This document shows, piece after piece, positions 25,253-34,716 of a DNA stretch of 64,000 nt. Origin of the DNA: CAJQLB01 sp041392065. Its GTDB lineage: Bacteria > Bacteroidota > Bacteroidia > Flavobacteriales > Flavobacteriaceae. The notes below the pieces were generated by a model. That model was not told where the DNA came from, did not search any database, and saw only the letters and a program-made list of their open reading frames with translations. The position numbers were made by a program, and so were the translations under genes. The stretch is from the NCBI GenBank assembly GCA_041392065.1, contig JAWKMU010000005.1:124001-188000 (forward strand), given 5' to 3'. Position 1 is the stretch's first letter. Each line of letters starts with the position of its first letter.

Positions 25253-26275
25253 ATGAACAATCAGCCTTTTATAATCATCGCTCTTATACTATTTACAATT
25301 AATGGTACATTTGCTCAAAATAGCCCTTCTTTAAACGAGCTTTTGCTTGCTAAATATAACTTTAAAGAGTACGTCATTCCTTTAGAAAAAGACAGTGTTT
25401 GTTTTTATCTGCATACAAAAAAAGAGAGTAATCCCAAAAGTTTGGTGCTCTATTTACAAGGAACAACTCCAATACCAGAACCTTTCTTTAACATAGAAAA
25501 AAAGGAAAGTATTAAGGGTTACACGTACATGCAATACTTTCCAACTGATTATAATTTACTTGATGAAAACTATGCTTATGCAATAATTTCTTATGCCGGA
25601 ACGCCAGCCTTTAAAAATGATGGCCCTCCAAATATGGAAAAATACCATCAACTTAATTCGTTAAATTATCGCGTTTTTCAAGCAGACACTACCATTAATT
25701 ATATTAATGATAAATTACTTAAAGACCTTAATAGAGTTATTGTTTATGGACATTCTGAAGGTGCATTTGTTGCGCCAAAATTGGCCACTGTCAATAAAAG
25801 AATAACTCACCTTGGTGTTTGGGGAGGTAGTGCGCTGCCTGACTTTTTTGATTTTATTCTTTTTGATAGAAAAGCTAATTTGAGAGGTGAACAATCAGAT
25901 TCTTTAACTCAAAAAAATATAAATCAAACTATAGAACTGTTTCAACAAATTGCTAAAGATTCATTAAATACTGTTCCTACAAATGAAAATGAGATTACAG
26001 AATATACTAATAAACGTTGGTGGAGTTATGCCGAACCAACTATTAACCATTTGGTAAAAATTGATATTCCTATTTATGTTCAGTTAGGAACAGAAGATGA
26101 AAGTTCACCTATTGAAAGTAATTATTTGATTCCATTAGAATTTGCCCGACTTGGTAAAAAAAACCTATCATTTAATGTCTGTGTTGGATGCGACCACGGA
26201 TTCAAAAACATAAATACTGAAAAGGATAATTGGTCAGATTTTTTTAAAAAATTCATTGAATGGACAAATGAATAA
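25253..26275 (+). CDS. Secreted alpha/beta-hydrolase-like protein
   Basis: A 340-residue protein with a signal peptide (cleavage after about residue 21, FAQN). The nucleophile elbow is GHSEGA with Ser168 on a strand VIVYGHSEG. A TEDESSPI segment and a late CDHGF give candidates for the catalytic acid and histidine. A peptide-like or ester substrate is possible; no closer call can be made. Directly after it lies a 116-bp A+T-rich gap without a recognised signal. Confidence 0.75.
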   Translation: MNNQPFIIIALILFTINGTFAQNSPSLNELLLAKYNFKEYVIPLEKDSVCFYLHTKKESNPKSLVLYLQGTTPIPEPFFNIEKKESIKGYTYMQYFPTDYNLLDENYAYAIISYAGTPAFKNDGPPNMEKYHQLNSLNYRVFQADTTINYINDKLLKDLNRVIVYGHSEGAFVAPKLATVNKRITHLGVWGGSALPDFFDFILFDRKANLRGEQSDSLTQKNINQTIELFQQIAKDSLNTVPTNENEITEYTNKRWWSYAEPTINHLVKIDIPIYVQLGTEDESSPIESNYLIPLEFARLGKKNLSFNVCVGCDHGFKNINTEKDNWSDFFKKFIEWTNE

Positions 26276-26391
26276 ATATTATTAGCCTATTTGCATAATC
26301 TGCGAGGATTTTCTATTCGGTTTGTATTTGCTAAATTAGTTGTTTAAACACGCACTATTCTTATACAAACAAATGATAAGCGTCACTCCAA

Positions 26392-27054
26392 TCAATCCAA
26401 AATTTTCCCATCAACCATAGTGAGTTTTCTATCAGCCATATTGGCTAAGTCTGTGTTGTGCGTTACAATAACAAAGGTTTGCCCAAACTCGTCACGTAGT
26501 TTAAAAAAGAGGTTATGCAAATTCTCTGCACTTTCGCTGTCTAAGTTTCCAGATGGTTCATCAGCAAAAATAACTTTTGGATTATTTATTAGGGCTCTAG
26601 CTACAGCAACACGCTGTTGCTCACCACCAGACAGTTCGTTAGGTTTATGTTTATAACGATGCGATAAACCTAAAAAATCAAGCAGTTCTTTGGCTCTTTT
26701 TTCAGCTTCATGTTTAGCAATACCTTTTATAAAAGCTGGTAAACACACATTTTCTAAAGCAGTAAACTCAGGTAACAACTGGTGAAACTGAAAGATAAAG
26801 CCAAGGGTTTCGTTTCTAAATTTGGCCAGTTCTTTTTCAGATAAAGTAATGATGGATTTATCATTTATCTTAAGCTCTGGTTGTTCTTTAGACGATGCAT
26901 GATCCAAGGTTCCTAAAATTTGCAAAAGTGTTGTTTTTCCTGCACCAGAAGCACCAACAATAGAGACAATCTCTCCTTTTTTAATATGTAGATCTACACC
27001 TTTTAATACATGTAAATCATCAAAATATTTATGAATGTTTTTTGCTTGAATCAT
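26392..27054 (-). CDS. lolD: ABC transporter ATP-binding protein, LolD-like
   Basis: I start at ATG 27054 (220 residues), rather than the upstream TTG. Walker A GASGAGKTT, the Q-loop FQFHQLLPEFTALENV, signature LSGGEQQR, Walker B VIFADEPSG and the H-loop THN are all in place. The sequence FHQLLPEFTALENV is the LolD/MacB/FtsE pattern. LolD drives release of lipoproteins from the inner membrane. The membrane partners are not adjacent, so the specific name is less certain than the class. Confidence 0.85.
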   Translation of the reverse strand: MIQAKNIHKYFDDLHVLKGVDLHIKKGEIVSIVGASGAGKTTLLQILGTLDHASSKEQPELKINDKSIITLSEKELAKFRNETLGFIFQFHQLLPEFTALENVCLPAFIKGIAKHEAEKRAKELLDFLGLSHRYKHKPNELSGGEQQRVAVARALINNPKVIFADEPSGNLDSESAENLHNLFFKLRDEFGQTFVIVTHNTDLANMADRKLTMVDGKILD

Positions 27055-27110
27055 TAACAAAACATGAATAATGATGTAAACTTACTATTTTGAAATTTTA
27101 TGCGCAATGA

Positions 27111-29546
27111 TTAGCTACTTTTCTTCTTAAAAACATTTTTAATGTTGTTGTAGTCTATATAATACACCATTCGCAATGAGAAAATATGTTCTATTGGCTG
27201 ATCTAATAATGTACCTAAACTATTAAAGTAACCTTCTTTAGACATCGTATCAAAATTAAACAAAGAGTTTCTGTACAAGGCTGTTAACTGGCTTCCTGGA
27301 GCAAATTGCCATGAATAGCGTAAATCTAAGTTCCAAGTTCCAAAGTTTATATTTGGATCGTATCCTAAATTACCCAAGTTATGTCCAGTTGTATTATCCA
27401 TAGAGCCATCTTCGAGAACTGTGTACAAATCGTAATCATAATCTACAGAAGACCAATAGTTTCTAAACGTTAAAGATAAACCATGAAAGGAGTTAAAGTT
27501 GTAGTTGCTGGAGATACTATTTTCTATGGTTTTTTGGCGTCGTTGTCCATAAAGAATTTCACCATCAATTTCTTCAACAAAACCACGACCACCATGACCT
27601 CTTTCATAGTTAAAAGAGTAACTCACACTAAATTTGTCTGTAATTCTCATTCTTGGGTCTAAACCAAACCAGTGAACAAATACATCTCTGGTTGGGTCAA
27701 ACATAGTTGCCATACCATTGTAGCCACTAATAGCGAATTTTTTTGCTCTATTGCTTCCTAACCACATGTTCATGTTTATGTTATCTCTAAAGGTAGAAAA
27801 ACGACCTTCAGTTCTTGGCTCCCAATAATCATGTTGCTTACCAATATTCCAGTTTGTGTTAAAGCCAAAATCCATTAATTTTTTGGTTTGACCATTAAGG
27901 TTGAACCCAATATTTTTTCCTGTATAAGCACTTGGTTTGAACAAACGTCTATAATTAAACCAAGTATTTATTTGAATTCTGTTAAAAGCACCTTTTGGCT
28001 CAAAGGTTCTATAATTAAAATAAGATGAAAAATTACTGTAATTGTTTCTAAAGAGTATGCCTAAATCGTTGATATCGTATTTTTTGTCAGCCATACTATA
28101 ATCAACTCCAAATCTGTACTTTCCAGAAACTTTATTAAACCCAATTTGCCCACTAAACCCTGTTTGGTTGCCTTCAGCCAAATTAAGGTGACTCATTTTT
28201 AATTCGCCTTCGTAATTGTACTTATTTTCTTTATCTGTAATATCAAATAAGGCTCCTGTTACGTTTGCATCTCTAAAGTGCCCATTTCTTGTAACATTAG
28301 TGTTTATTAATGTAACTGAGGAATTTCCGTTAAACTGTTGGTCTAATACAAAGACGTTATAGTTTGATAAAGGCTCAATAACTTCTTTGCGAGTTTCGTT
28401 GGTATCTATATTTTCAATAGTTGCGTATGTTTTTTCTGTAATGGCATTAAAAAAACCAATTCCAAGACTTTTTTTGGTTCTACCAGAAACTTTTACAGCA
28501 TTAAGGGTTTTAATTTGCGAAGGAAAATCTATAATTTCTTCGTTTTCGGCAGGTTCAAGATTTCCTGTTGGATTATTACCAATTCTACGTGAATAAAACA
28601 AATCTCCTTTGGTAAATAAGTCAATACCTTCAGTAAAAAACTGACGTTGCTCAGAGAATTCTTGCTCAAAAGGTCCAAGGTTTAGTTGCACATTATCAAA
28701 AGCCGCTTGACTAAAATCTGGTATTAATGTAGCATCTAAGGTAAAGTTTTCGGTAATACCATATTTTACGTCCATACCGAAATTAAATTCGCTATCATTT
28801 TCACCATCAAAAGACCTTGTGATGGCTGAAGCAAAAGGGAAAAATGCTAATCTTGTTGGTGGCGTAATGTTTTCGATACCACGAACTTCGCCATGCATTA
28901 ACCCTAATTTTTTTCCTGACGAAAGGTCTAACGGATTCCAAGTGTATTGCCTATTATCTCTCATATGCCTACGATGAAAATTAATTCCCCAAGTTTGGAC
29001 TTTCTGATTTGAAAATCGCAAAGCAGAATAGGGAATTTTAAATTCGGCAATCCAGCCATCTTCAACAATTCTAACTGCACTATCCCAAACAGCGTTCCAA
29101 CCCCAATCTTCGTTGCCATCAGATGTTACAATGGCATCAGCTTGAGTTCCCGTAGTAAAAACTAAAAATTCTGTATCGTTTTGACCATCATTATTTGGGT
29201 TGATAGAAATTAAAAAGAAATCTGCTTGTCCAAAATTATCACGAGTGGTGAACTGTTTCATGATGTTTTCAGGTTTGTCCTGAATGTAAGCAGCAAAATA
29301 AACAGCATTGTCATCGTAAGTAATTTGAACAATGGTTCTTTCTCCATCAATTTCTGCGACTCCCATTGCTGGTCTAAATTGAACAAAATCAGTAGCTTTT
29401 TCGGCTTCCTGCCAGGCAACATCATCAAGTACAGCGTCGATTTTTGGAGGAGTAGTAGCTCTTTTAATGTTTAAGAATTTTTTGTCTTGGGCATAAACGG
29501 AATTAAAAAGTAATGCCATGCAAAGAAAAAGATAGTAGCGGTTCAT
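27111..29546 (-). CDS. DUF5916 outer-membrane-associated protein
   Basis: An 811-residue protein with a signal peptide (cleavage after about residue 19, VYAQ). Residues 25-210 resemble a carbohydrate-binding CBM9-like domain (TTPPKIDAVLDDVAWQEA, and DGWIAEFKIPYSALRF near 180). The rest is rich in alternating strands and aromatic residues, as in an outer-membrane beta-barrel, ending with FSLRMVYYIDYNN. This is the DUF5916 layout seen widely in Bacteroidota. The start lies directly behind a seven-copy TGAT repeat. Confidence 0.88.
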   Translation of the reverse strand: MNRYYLFLCMALLFNSVYAQDKKFLNIKRATTPPKIDAVLDDVAWQEAEKATDFVQFRPAMGVAEIDGERTIVQITYDDNAVYFAAYIQDKPENIMKQFTTRDNFGQADFFLISINPNNDGQNDTEFLVFTTGTQADAIVTSDGNEDWGWNAVWDSAVRIVEDGWIAEFKIPYSALRFSNQKVQTWGINFHRRHMRDNRQYTWNPLDLSSGKKLGLMHGEVRGIENITPPTRLAFFPFASAITRSFDGENDSEFNFGMDVKYGITENFTLDATLIPDFSQAAFDNVQLNLGPFEQEFSEQRQFFTEGIDLFTKGDLFYSRRIGNNPTGNLEPAENEEIIDFPSQIKTLNAVKVSGRTKKSLGIGFFNAITEKTYATIENIDTNETRKEVIEPLSNYNVFVLDQQFNGNSSVTLINTNVTRNGHFRDANVTGALFDITDKENKYNYEGELKMSHLNLAEGNQTGFSGQIGFNKVSGKYRFGVDYSMADKKYDINDLGILFRNNYSNFSSYFNYRTFEPKGAFNRIQINTWFNYRRLFKPSAYTGKNIGFNLNGQTKKLMDFGFNTNWNIGKQHDYWEPRTEGRFSTFRDNINMNMWLGSNRAKKFAISGYNGMATMFDPTRDVFVHWFGLDPRMRITDKFSVSYSFNYERGHGGRGFVEEIDGEILYGQRRQKTIENSISSNYNFNSFHGLSLTFRNYWSSVDYDYDLYTVLEDGSMDNTTGHNLGNLGYDPNINFGTWNLDLRYSWQFAPGSQLTALYRNSLFNFDTMSKEGYFNSLGTLLDQPIEHIFSLRMVYYIDYNNIKNVFKKKSS

Positions 29547-29547
29547 T

Positions 29548-29579
<32 letters not shown>

Positions 29580-29792
29580 AGTATGATTGATGATTATTTT
29601 GCTTAAAGACCAATAAAAAACACGAATGTTACAGTTTTAAACAAAACTAAGGTTCAATTTTACACCGAACTCCTAATCAAACGTTAAAAAAAAACAATAA
29701 ATTGTTAATGCTTAGATTGCTAATGTTTAAACGCAACTCATTTATTTTGTGTAATTTTATTTTTACAAAACACAATTATTAAATTTTAGTAA

Positions 29793-30389
29793 ATGCCATA
29801 TAGAAAGTTTGAAGAGTACAACATAAAAGTAACAGACGATGTTAAGGATAGGTACAAAAGCATTATAAAGGATTTGGGTGAAGATACTACTCGCGAAGGG
29901 TTGACCAAAACTCCTGAACGTGCTGCTAAGGCTATGCAGTTTTTAACCCAAGGTTACCAACAAGATGCTGAAAATATCTTAAAAAGTGCCATGTTTAAGG
30001 AATCTTACAATGAAATGGTTATTGTAAAAGATATTGAACTGTACTCTTTATGTGAACATCATATTCTTCCATTTTTTGGCAAAGCACATGTTGCTTATAT
30101 TCCTGATGGACATATTGTTGGACTGAGCAAAATACCTCGTATTGTCGATGTATTTGCTCGTAGACTTCAAGTTCAAGAACGGTTGACCGAACAAATTTTG
30201 AATTGCATTGATGATACTTTAAAACCTCAAGGTGTTGCTGTGGTTATTGAAGCTTCACACATGTGTATGATGATGCGTGGCGTACAAAAACAAAATTCTG
30301 TAACTACAACCTCAGGTTTTAGAGGAGCTTTTAAAAATATTGAGACAAGAACAGAATTCTTAAAATTGATTAGCGAAAAACTCTCATAA
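29793..30389 (+). CDS. folE: GTP cyclohydrolase I
   Basis: A 198-residue protein. The zinc and catalytic motif is LCEHHILPFFGKAHVAYIP, with a later cysteine in EASHMCMMMRGV. These match FolE, which makes dihydroneopterin triphosphate from GTP, the first step of folate and pterin synthesis. A pterin-4a-carbinolamine dehydratase is also encoded in this window, near 50.3 kb. Confidence 0.97.
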   Translation: MPYRKFEEYNIKVTDDVKDRYKSIIKDLGEDTTREGLTKTPERAAKAMQFLTQGYQQDAENILKSAMFKESYNEMVIVKDIELYSLCEHHILPFFGKAHVAYIPDGHIVGLSKIPRIVDVFARRLQVQERLTEQILNCIDDTLKPQGVAVVIEASHMCMMMRGVQKQNSVTTTSGFRGAFKNIETRTEFLKLISEKLS

Positions 30390-30434
30390 TAATTCTGGTA
30401 CATTTATTGTTATATTGATTATAAACAATATGTT

Positions 30435-30707
30435 ATGAATTTTGAAAACACAAGCAAATATAAAATGTTAGCATTAAGCTTATTGTTTGATGCTATTGGT
30501 TTTATAACTTTTATTGATATACTTTGGGCTCCAATTTCTGCTTATTTAATGACCAAAATGTATAAAGGTCAAACTGGTAAAATCGCAGGAACAATTTCTT
30601 TTATAGAAGAAATTATTCCTGGATTAGATATTATACCAACATTTACCATTACTTGGTTTTATGTGTATATTGTAAGCAAAAAGGATCATTTAGTCGAAAT
30701 GAGATGA
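30435..30707 (+). CDS. Small membrane protein of unknown function
   Basis: A 90-residue protein with two or three hydrophobic segments (MLALSLLFDAIGFITF and the last ITWFYVYIVSK) joined by a short loop with KGQTGK. It follows folE by 45 bases and ends in a strong terminator. I do not recognise a family. Confidence 0.65.
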   Translation: MNFENTSKYKMLALSLLFDAIGFITFIDILWAPISAYLMTKMYKGQTGKIAGTISFIEEIIPGLDIIPTFTITWFYVYIVSKKDHLVEMR

Positions 30708-30708
30708 T

Positions 30709-30741
30709 AAAAAAGCACTCTATCTTAGAGTGCTTTTTTTT
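30709..30741. terminator. Bidirectional terminator
   Basis: The arms AAAAGCACTCT and AGAGTGCTTTT enclose a five-base loop, with an A-run before and a T-run after. It can end both the small membrane gene and the convergent lipoprotein gene. Confidence 0.85.
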
Positions 30742-30763
30742 ATGAGTTATTATAATAAATTTA

Positions 30764-31333
30764 TTAATTAACAGTGAAGTTAAATGTAGCTTCTACATCT
30801 GTTTCACCACCTGCATTTGTAATATCACCATCGCTAACTCCTGAAGCATCTTTGTCTGGTTCGTGTCTTAATGTAACAGTCAAAACATTTATTGTTGAGT
30901 TTGCTCCAGTTGTTAAAATAATACTCAAGCCAACTGGGTTTCCATCACCATCACTATCATTATATGTAATTGCTGGACCAGCTCCTCCAGTTATTGTGTA
31001 AAAAAACTGGTGCTCATCATCTTCTTCCATAACTTCCTCAGTAATGTCTTCCGCAGGTGTTTCAAGTTCGTTTAGTACCTCAACTGCTCCATTATAGGTT
31101 GTTCCAGTTTGTAAGTCTCCAACTATTGAAACTACAGGAGCATTTGGACCATCTCCATCCAAGTCTTGCGATTGGAAAACTACTTGAGTTCCGCCTCCTT
31201 GAGGAGTAAATGTTATACGAAGCGTTGTAATTACTTCTTCTTCATTTACAGGTGCAGGCGAATCGTCATCTGAACAAGATGCTATAAATGCAGTTAAAAG
31301 TAAAAAAGGTAAAAATTTAAAAATTGTTTTCAT
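30764..31333 (-). CDS. Acidic lipoprotein linked to the TonB-dependent receptor
   Basis: A 189-residue lipoprotein with lipobox IASC (Cys20) followed by SDDDSP. It is strongly acidic and contains Asp-rich turns, DLDGDGPN near residue 57 and NDSDGDGNP near 125, which look like calcium-binding turns. It follows the receptor gene by 14 bases and is likely co-transcribed. Similar proteins beside receptors are sometimes labelled as periplasmic-binding-fold proteins. It may capture or hand over the receptor's ligand; this is inference. Confidence 0.75.
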   Translation of the reverse strand: MKTIFKFLPFLLLTAFIASCSDDDSPAPVNEEEVITTLRITFTPQGGGTQVVFQSQDLDGDGPNAPVVSIVGDLQTGTTYNGAVEVLNELETPAEDITEEVMEEDDEHQFFYTITGGAGPAITYNDSDGDGNPVGLSIILTTGANSTINVLTVTLRHEPDKDASGVSDGDITNAGGETDVEATFNFTVN

Positions 31334-31347
31334 GGTTTAATTTTTTA

Positions 31348-33747
31348 TTAGTAATTTAATTTTAATTGTAAGGTTATATTTCTTCCGATATCATCAGCAA
31401 AATATCTCAATCTGTTTAAGTACTCTCTGTACTTAGTATTAAAAATGTTATTAATTCCAGCCATAACATTAAGTTTTATCTTATCTGCAAATGAAAATGT
31501 TGTTTCAGTTGAAAAATTAAATAAATTATATGCAGCAGGAGGAGTGCTGATATCTACTGTTACAAAACTGTCTGTTGACGCAATATAGGTATCAAAATTA
31601 TTATCAGGATATCTATTTTGTTTACCTACAAAAATGTGCTCTAAGCTTAATATTAAATTGTTCCATTCCTTTTTTGAGTAAGACAACTTGCTCGTATTTC
31701 GGAATGAAGGCATATCAATAATTGGTCTATCATTATCAGAATCTTGTCCATACACATAAGACGAATTAAGGTTAATATTCCAATTATTGAGAAACTTATA
31801 AGAAGCTGTAGCATCAACTCCAAAAAGATTTGCATTAGTTTGAAAATATTCCCATACAGGAAAAGAACCTCTAATTGTTGATTCTGTACCTGTTGGTTGT
31901 AAGTAAATGAAATTGTTTATTAAATTATAATGAGTTTCTAAATTAAGACTTAAATTTTCATTATTAAATTTATAAGTAAAGCCAAATCTGTTTGATATTT
32001 CTTTATCAATTCTTAAATCACCTAATTCTATCCTAGCAGCTGAGTGATGTAATCCATCACTGAAAATTTCAGAAGGGTTTGGTGGACGAGACGATAAACC
32101 ATAGTTAAATAAAATTGAATTTTCCCTATCTACATCATACAGCAACCCTGTAGAAACAGATATATTGTGGAATGTAAGTTTTGGATTAGTTAGTAACTGT
32201 GTTCCCAAGTCTTCAACAATTATGTCACTAAAATCTTCATCATAACCACGTTCTTCCCATCTACTTGTTCTGTAGAATTTTAGTGCATCGATGTGATTTA
32301 AATCATACCTAACTCCAAAATCTGCAGTAAGTTTTTCGTTAAATTCCTTTTTTACTATAGCATAGATACCAAAGTCATACTTTTTATAATCTGGTATTAA
32401 ACGCCTAACACCTGTATCGGGATTTGCAAAATTATCTTGAAACCTTCCCGATAATCCAAAATCAAGTTTTATTTCATCAAATTTGTCTACATTAACATCA
32501 GCTTTAAGGCTGTGAGTCTGTAATTTTAAATCTACTGCAGCTTTATCTCTATCGTCTCCAACTCTTTTATCAAATTCAAATCTATGACTGTTTTGATAGT
32601 CATATTGTAGTGATACTTTACCAAAAGATTTGAAACGTTTAAACATATTAGTTTTTGCTAAAAAGTGACTTGCTTCTTGTCTGGGTGCAATAATGGAATA
32701 ACTGAAATCTTCACTAATATAAGGCTCTTCGTTATTTATTGCATTGACCAAATCTTCGGTATTACCAATATGAGATGAACTTAAAATTCCTAATTGATTA
32801 TCAATATAACTTAGATAAACTTCGAAACCTTTTTCAAAACTTGTAAAACCACTTTGTAAGCTAGCAGAAAAGATTTTAGCACCAGTATTATTTAAATAAT
32901 ATGAAGGAGATTTTAGGTCTCCATTTTGTTTGTAGCCAAATACACCATTTGCAAACCAGCCTGATTCAAAATTTTTGAATAAGGAACTACTTATGTTATA
33001 ACCTATGCCATTACTTTGAAATCCAGCTATAGTTTTACCAAAAAGGGTATCTTTTTTAATGATTCTTTTTGGTTGCAATACAACAATGCCTCCTATTGCA
33101 TCACCACTATAGGCTAGAGTTCCTGAACCCTTAATGACTGAAATATTATCAGCTACGTTAACATCTATATTGGGTGCATGTTCAATTCCCCATTCTTGGT
33201 CTTCCATTCTCACATTATTATTAATTATTGTGATTCTGCTGCTATGTAAACCGCCAATAACAGGTTTTACAATTTTACTACCTGTAGTTATTGATGTTAC
33301 TCCACTAACTTGATTTAAAACATCACCCAAACTTTCAGAACTAAAATTATCAATAGTAGTACTTTTTATTATAGTTTCTTGACCTGATGATGTTTTATTA
33401 TTAATTGATTTGCCTTCTACTGTAACTATGCCTAATTCTTCTACATGATGTTCCAGATAGATAGTTTGCTCAATATTATTTATTAAATTAATTTCAAGAA
33501 TCTTAGTCTCACATGATAAATGGGATACTGACACCTTTAATTTGCCTTCACACAGATTGGTAATAATAAATTTACCATTTATGTCTGAAATTGCATATTT
33601 GTTAAGGTTTTCAATATAAACTGTTGCAGCTTCAATTGGCATTTTGTTATGAAAATCTTGAATTTCGCCTTTAAAAATAAAATTGCAATCTTGAGCCAAA
33701 ATGTTACTTGATGTAAGCAACACTATAAATAATAAGTAATACTTCAT
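31348..33747 (-). CDS. TonB-dependent outer-membrane receptor
   Basis: A 799-residue receptor with a signal peptide (about residues 1-18). Next is a carboxypeptidase-regulatory-like domain (about 25-100), then a plug containing GDVLNQVSGVTSI and the segment GGLHSSRITIINNNVRMEDQEWG, and a barrel to the C-terminal IGRNITLQLKLNY with a terminal aromatic residue. The region with EIFSDGLHHSAARIELGD resembles zinc receptors of the ZnuD type, including a His pair. No SusD gene is adjacent, so it is not a SusC-type glycan receptor. A metal, perhaps zinc, is the best guess. Confidence 0.9.
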   Translation of the reverse strand: MKYYLLFIVLLTSSNILAQDCNFIFKGEIQDFHNKMPIEAATVYIENLNKYAISDINGKFIITNLCEGKLKVSVSHLSCETKILEINLINNIEQTIYLEHHVEELGIVTVEGKSINNKTSSGQETIIKSTTIDNFSSESLGDVLNQVSGVTSITTGSKIVKPVIGGLHSSRITIINNNVRMEDQEWGIEHAPNIDVNVADNISVIKGSGTLAYSGDAIGGIVVLQPKRIIKKDTLFGKTIAGFQSNGIGYNISSSLFKNFESGWFANGVFGYKQNGDLKSPSYYLNNTGAKIFSASLQSGFTSFEKGFEVYLSYIDNQLGILSSSHIGNTEDLVNAINNEEPYISEDFSYSIIAPRQEASHFLAKTNMFKRFKSFGKVSLQYDYQNSHRFEFDKRVGDDRDKAAVDLKLQTHSLKADVNVDKFDEIKLDFGLSGRFQDNFANPDTGVRRLIPDYKKYDFGIYAIVKKEFNEKLTADFGVRYDLNHIDALKFYRTSRWEERGYDEDFSDIIVEDLGTQLLTNPKLTFHNISVSTGLLYDVDRENSILFNYGLSSRPPNPSEIFSDGLHHSAARIELGDLRIDKEISNRFGFTYKFNNENLSLNLETHYNLINNFIYLQPTGTESTIRGSFPVWEYFQTNANLFGVDATASYKFLNNWNINLNSSYVYGQDSDNDRPIIDMPSFRNTSKLSYSKKEWNNLILSLEHIFVGKQNRYPDNNFDTYIASTDSFVTVDISTPPAAYNLFNFSTETTFSFADKIKLNVMAGINNIFNTKYREYLNRLRYFADDIGRNITLQLKLNY

Positions 33748-33837
33748 TTTATAGAATAATTCTTTAATGAAAGATTGAATAGATGCTTTAACATAGTTAA
33801 ATCATCTTTAGTGTTTAGCTTTTTTTGAATAAATAGA

Positions 33838-34176
33838 TTAACTCAAAAAAGATGGAGGTGCTCTTAAAGAAAAAGATAAGTGCTGATGGTAATATTTAAA
33901 GTTATATAACCCATAAATGAGTCCATTGAAACTTGAGTTTTCAATGATATCCAAGTCATAATTTGGAGTGATAAAGGTAATATTTGATTTATTAAATTTA
34001 TAAAACTCGCAATCAAGGTCTAACTCGTGATAATGACTTTTTTGAGGTGTTTTACAAACTTCGTGCTTATGGGTTTCAAAAGCATGAGCCAGTTTGACAA
34101 AAGAAGGCACAAGTAAGGCTATAATTAGTACAACTAGACTAATTTTAAAACCTATATGTGCTTTTAGTTTTTGCAT
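33838..34176 (-). CDS. Small exported His/Cys-containing protein
   Basis: A 112-residue protein with one N-terminal hydrophobic segment (about residues 12-30). The following part contains ETHKHEVCKTPQKSHYHELD and DCEFYKF: four or five histidines, two cysteines and several acidic residues in a short stretch. The C-terminus is hydrophobic (LSFSLRAPPSFLS). Such spacing could bind a transition metal. It overlaps the preceding gene by one base and lies 90 bases from the receptor gene. I know no family name for it. Confidence 0.75.
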   Translation of the reverse strand: MQKLKAHIGFKISLVVLIIALLVPSFVKLAHAFETHKHEVCKTPQKSHYHELDLDCEFYKFNKSNITFITPNYDLDIIENSSFNGLIYGLYNFKYYHQHLSFSLRAPPSFLS

Positions 34177-34682
34177 TATTCTTTAATGAATCTTCCTAAT
34201 CCAAATCGTTTACCAAATCTCTTTAAAAAATCTCTAAAAAAAGCATATTGACCAAAAATCCATGCTATTGAGATTAGAAGAATCTGATAAAAAATGAGTC
34301 CAATAATAATATAAAGTAGCCAATATACGAAGACATTTAAGTTTTCTTTAGTAATTCCTAATAAATTTAAAATAGGTTTACTAATAAATGCTGAAGTTGA
34401 GCCAGTAATAGCAAACACGAGAAAAATTCTAATCATTTCCCATTTGTAATCTACTATCCATTTGTTTTCTAATCTTTTAAAGCAGAATAGAAAAAATTTT
34501 AGTAATACAAAATATAGTATTGCACTTAAAATAATTAGGTAAGGTATGTTTGAAGCTTCATGTCTATTAAAGAATAGACCTGCAATTTTATAAGAACTAT
34601 AAAGTAATGCTATAATTCCTAAAAAAGGGAAGAGCAGCTGCCAATTATGTTGTATTTCCCAACGCGTTTTAAATTTTTGCAT
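34176..34682 (-). CDS. DUF6787-like membrane protein
   Basis: A 168-residue membrane protein with four hydrophobic segments, including LVFAITGSTSAFISKPILNL near residue 105 and a tail of basic residues ending RFGLGRFIKE. I recall this family in Bacteroidota under names such as diacylglyceryl transferase; nothing here supports that enzyme activity. It heads the transcript that includes the His/Cys-containing protein and probably the receptor. Confidence 0.7.
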   Translation of the reverse strand: MQKFKTRWEIQHNWQLLFPFLGIIALLYSSYKIAGLFFNRHEASNIPYLIILSAILYFVLLKFFLFCFKRLENKWIVDYKWEMIRIFLVFAITGSTSAFISKPILNLLGITKENLNVFVYWLLYIIIGLIFYQILLISIAWIFGQYAFFRDFLKRFGKRFGLGRFIKE

Positions 34683-34698
34683 AAAAAATCATTCTATG

Positions 34699-34706
34699 CA
34701 AATATA
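34699..34706 (-). promoter_or_regulatory. -7 element for the receptor cluster
   Basis: On the minus strand this reads TATATTTG, 16 bases before the DUF6787-like start. It is the best promoter candidate for the cluster down to the receptor. Confidence 0.4.
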
Positions 34707-34716
34707 CTATCGGAAA

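Noticed and set aside
26276..26391. A possible dispersed element between the secreted hydrolase and the LolD-like gene
   Set aside because: The sequence has no inverted or direct repeat that I can support, and it is not shared with another part of the window.
26392..27060. A complete lipoprotein-export transporter operon
   Set aside because: Only the ATPase subunit is present; the neighbours encode a DUF5916 protein and an unrelated hydrolase, so no LolCE partner is linked here.
31348..33747. A SusC-type polysaccharide utilisation locus
   Set aside because: The receptor has no adjacent SusD gene and no glycoside hydrolase genes follow it. The receptor features point to a metal.
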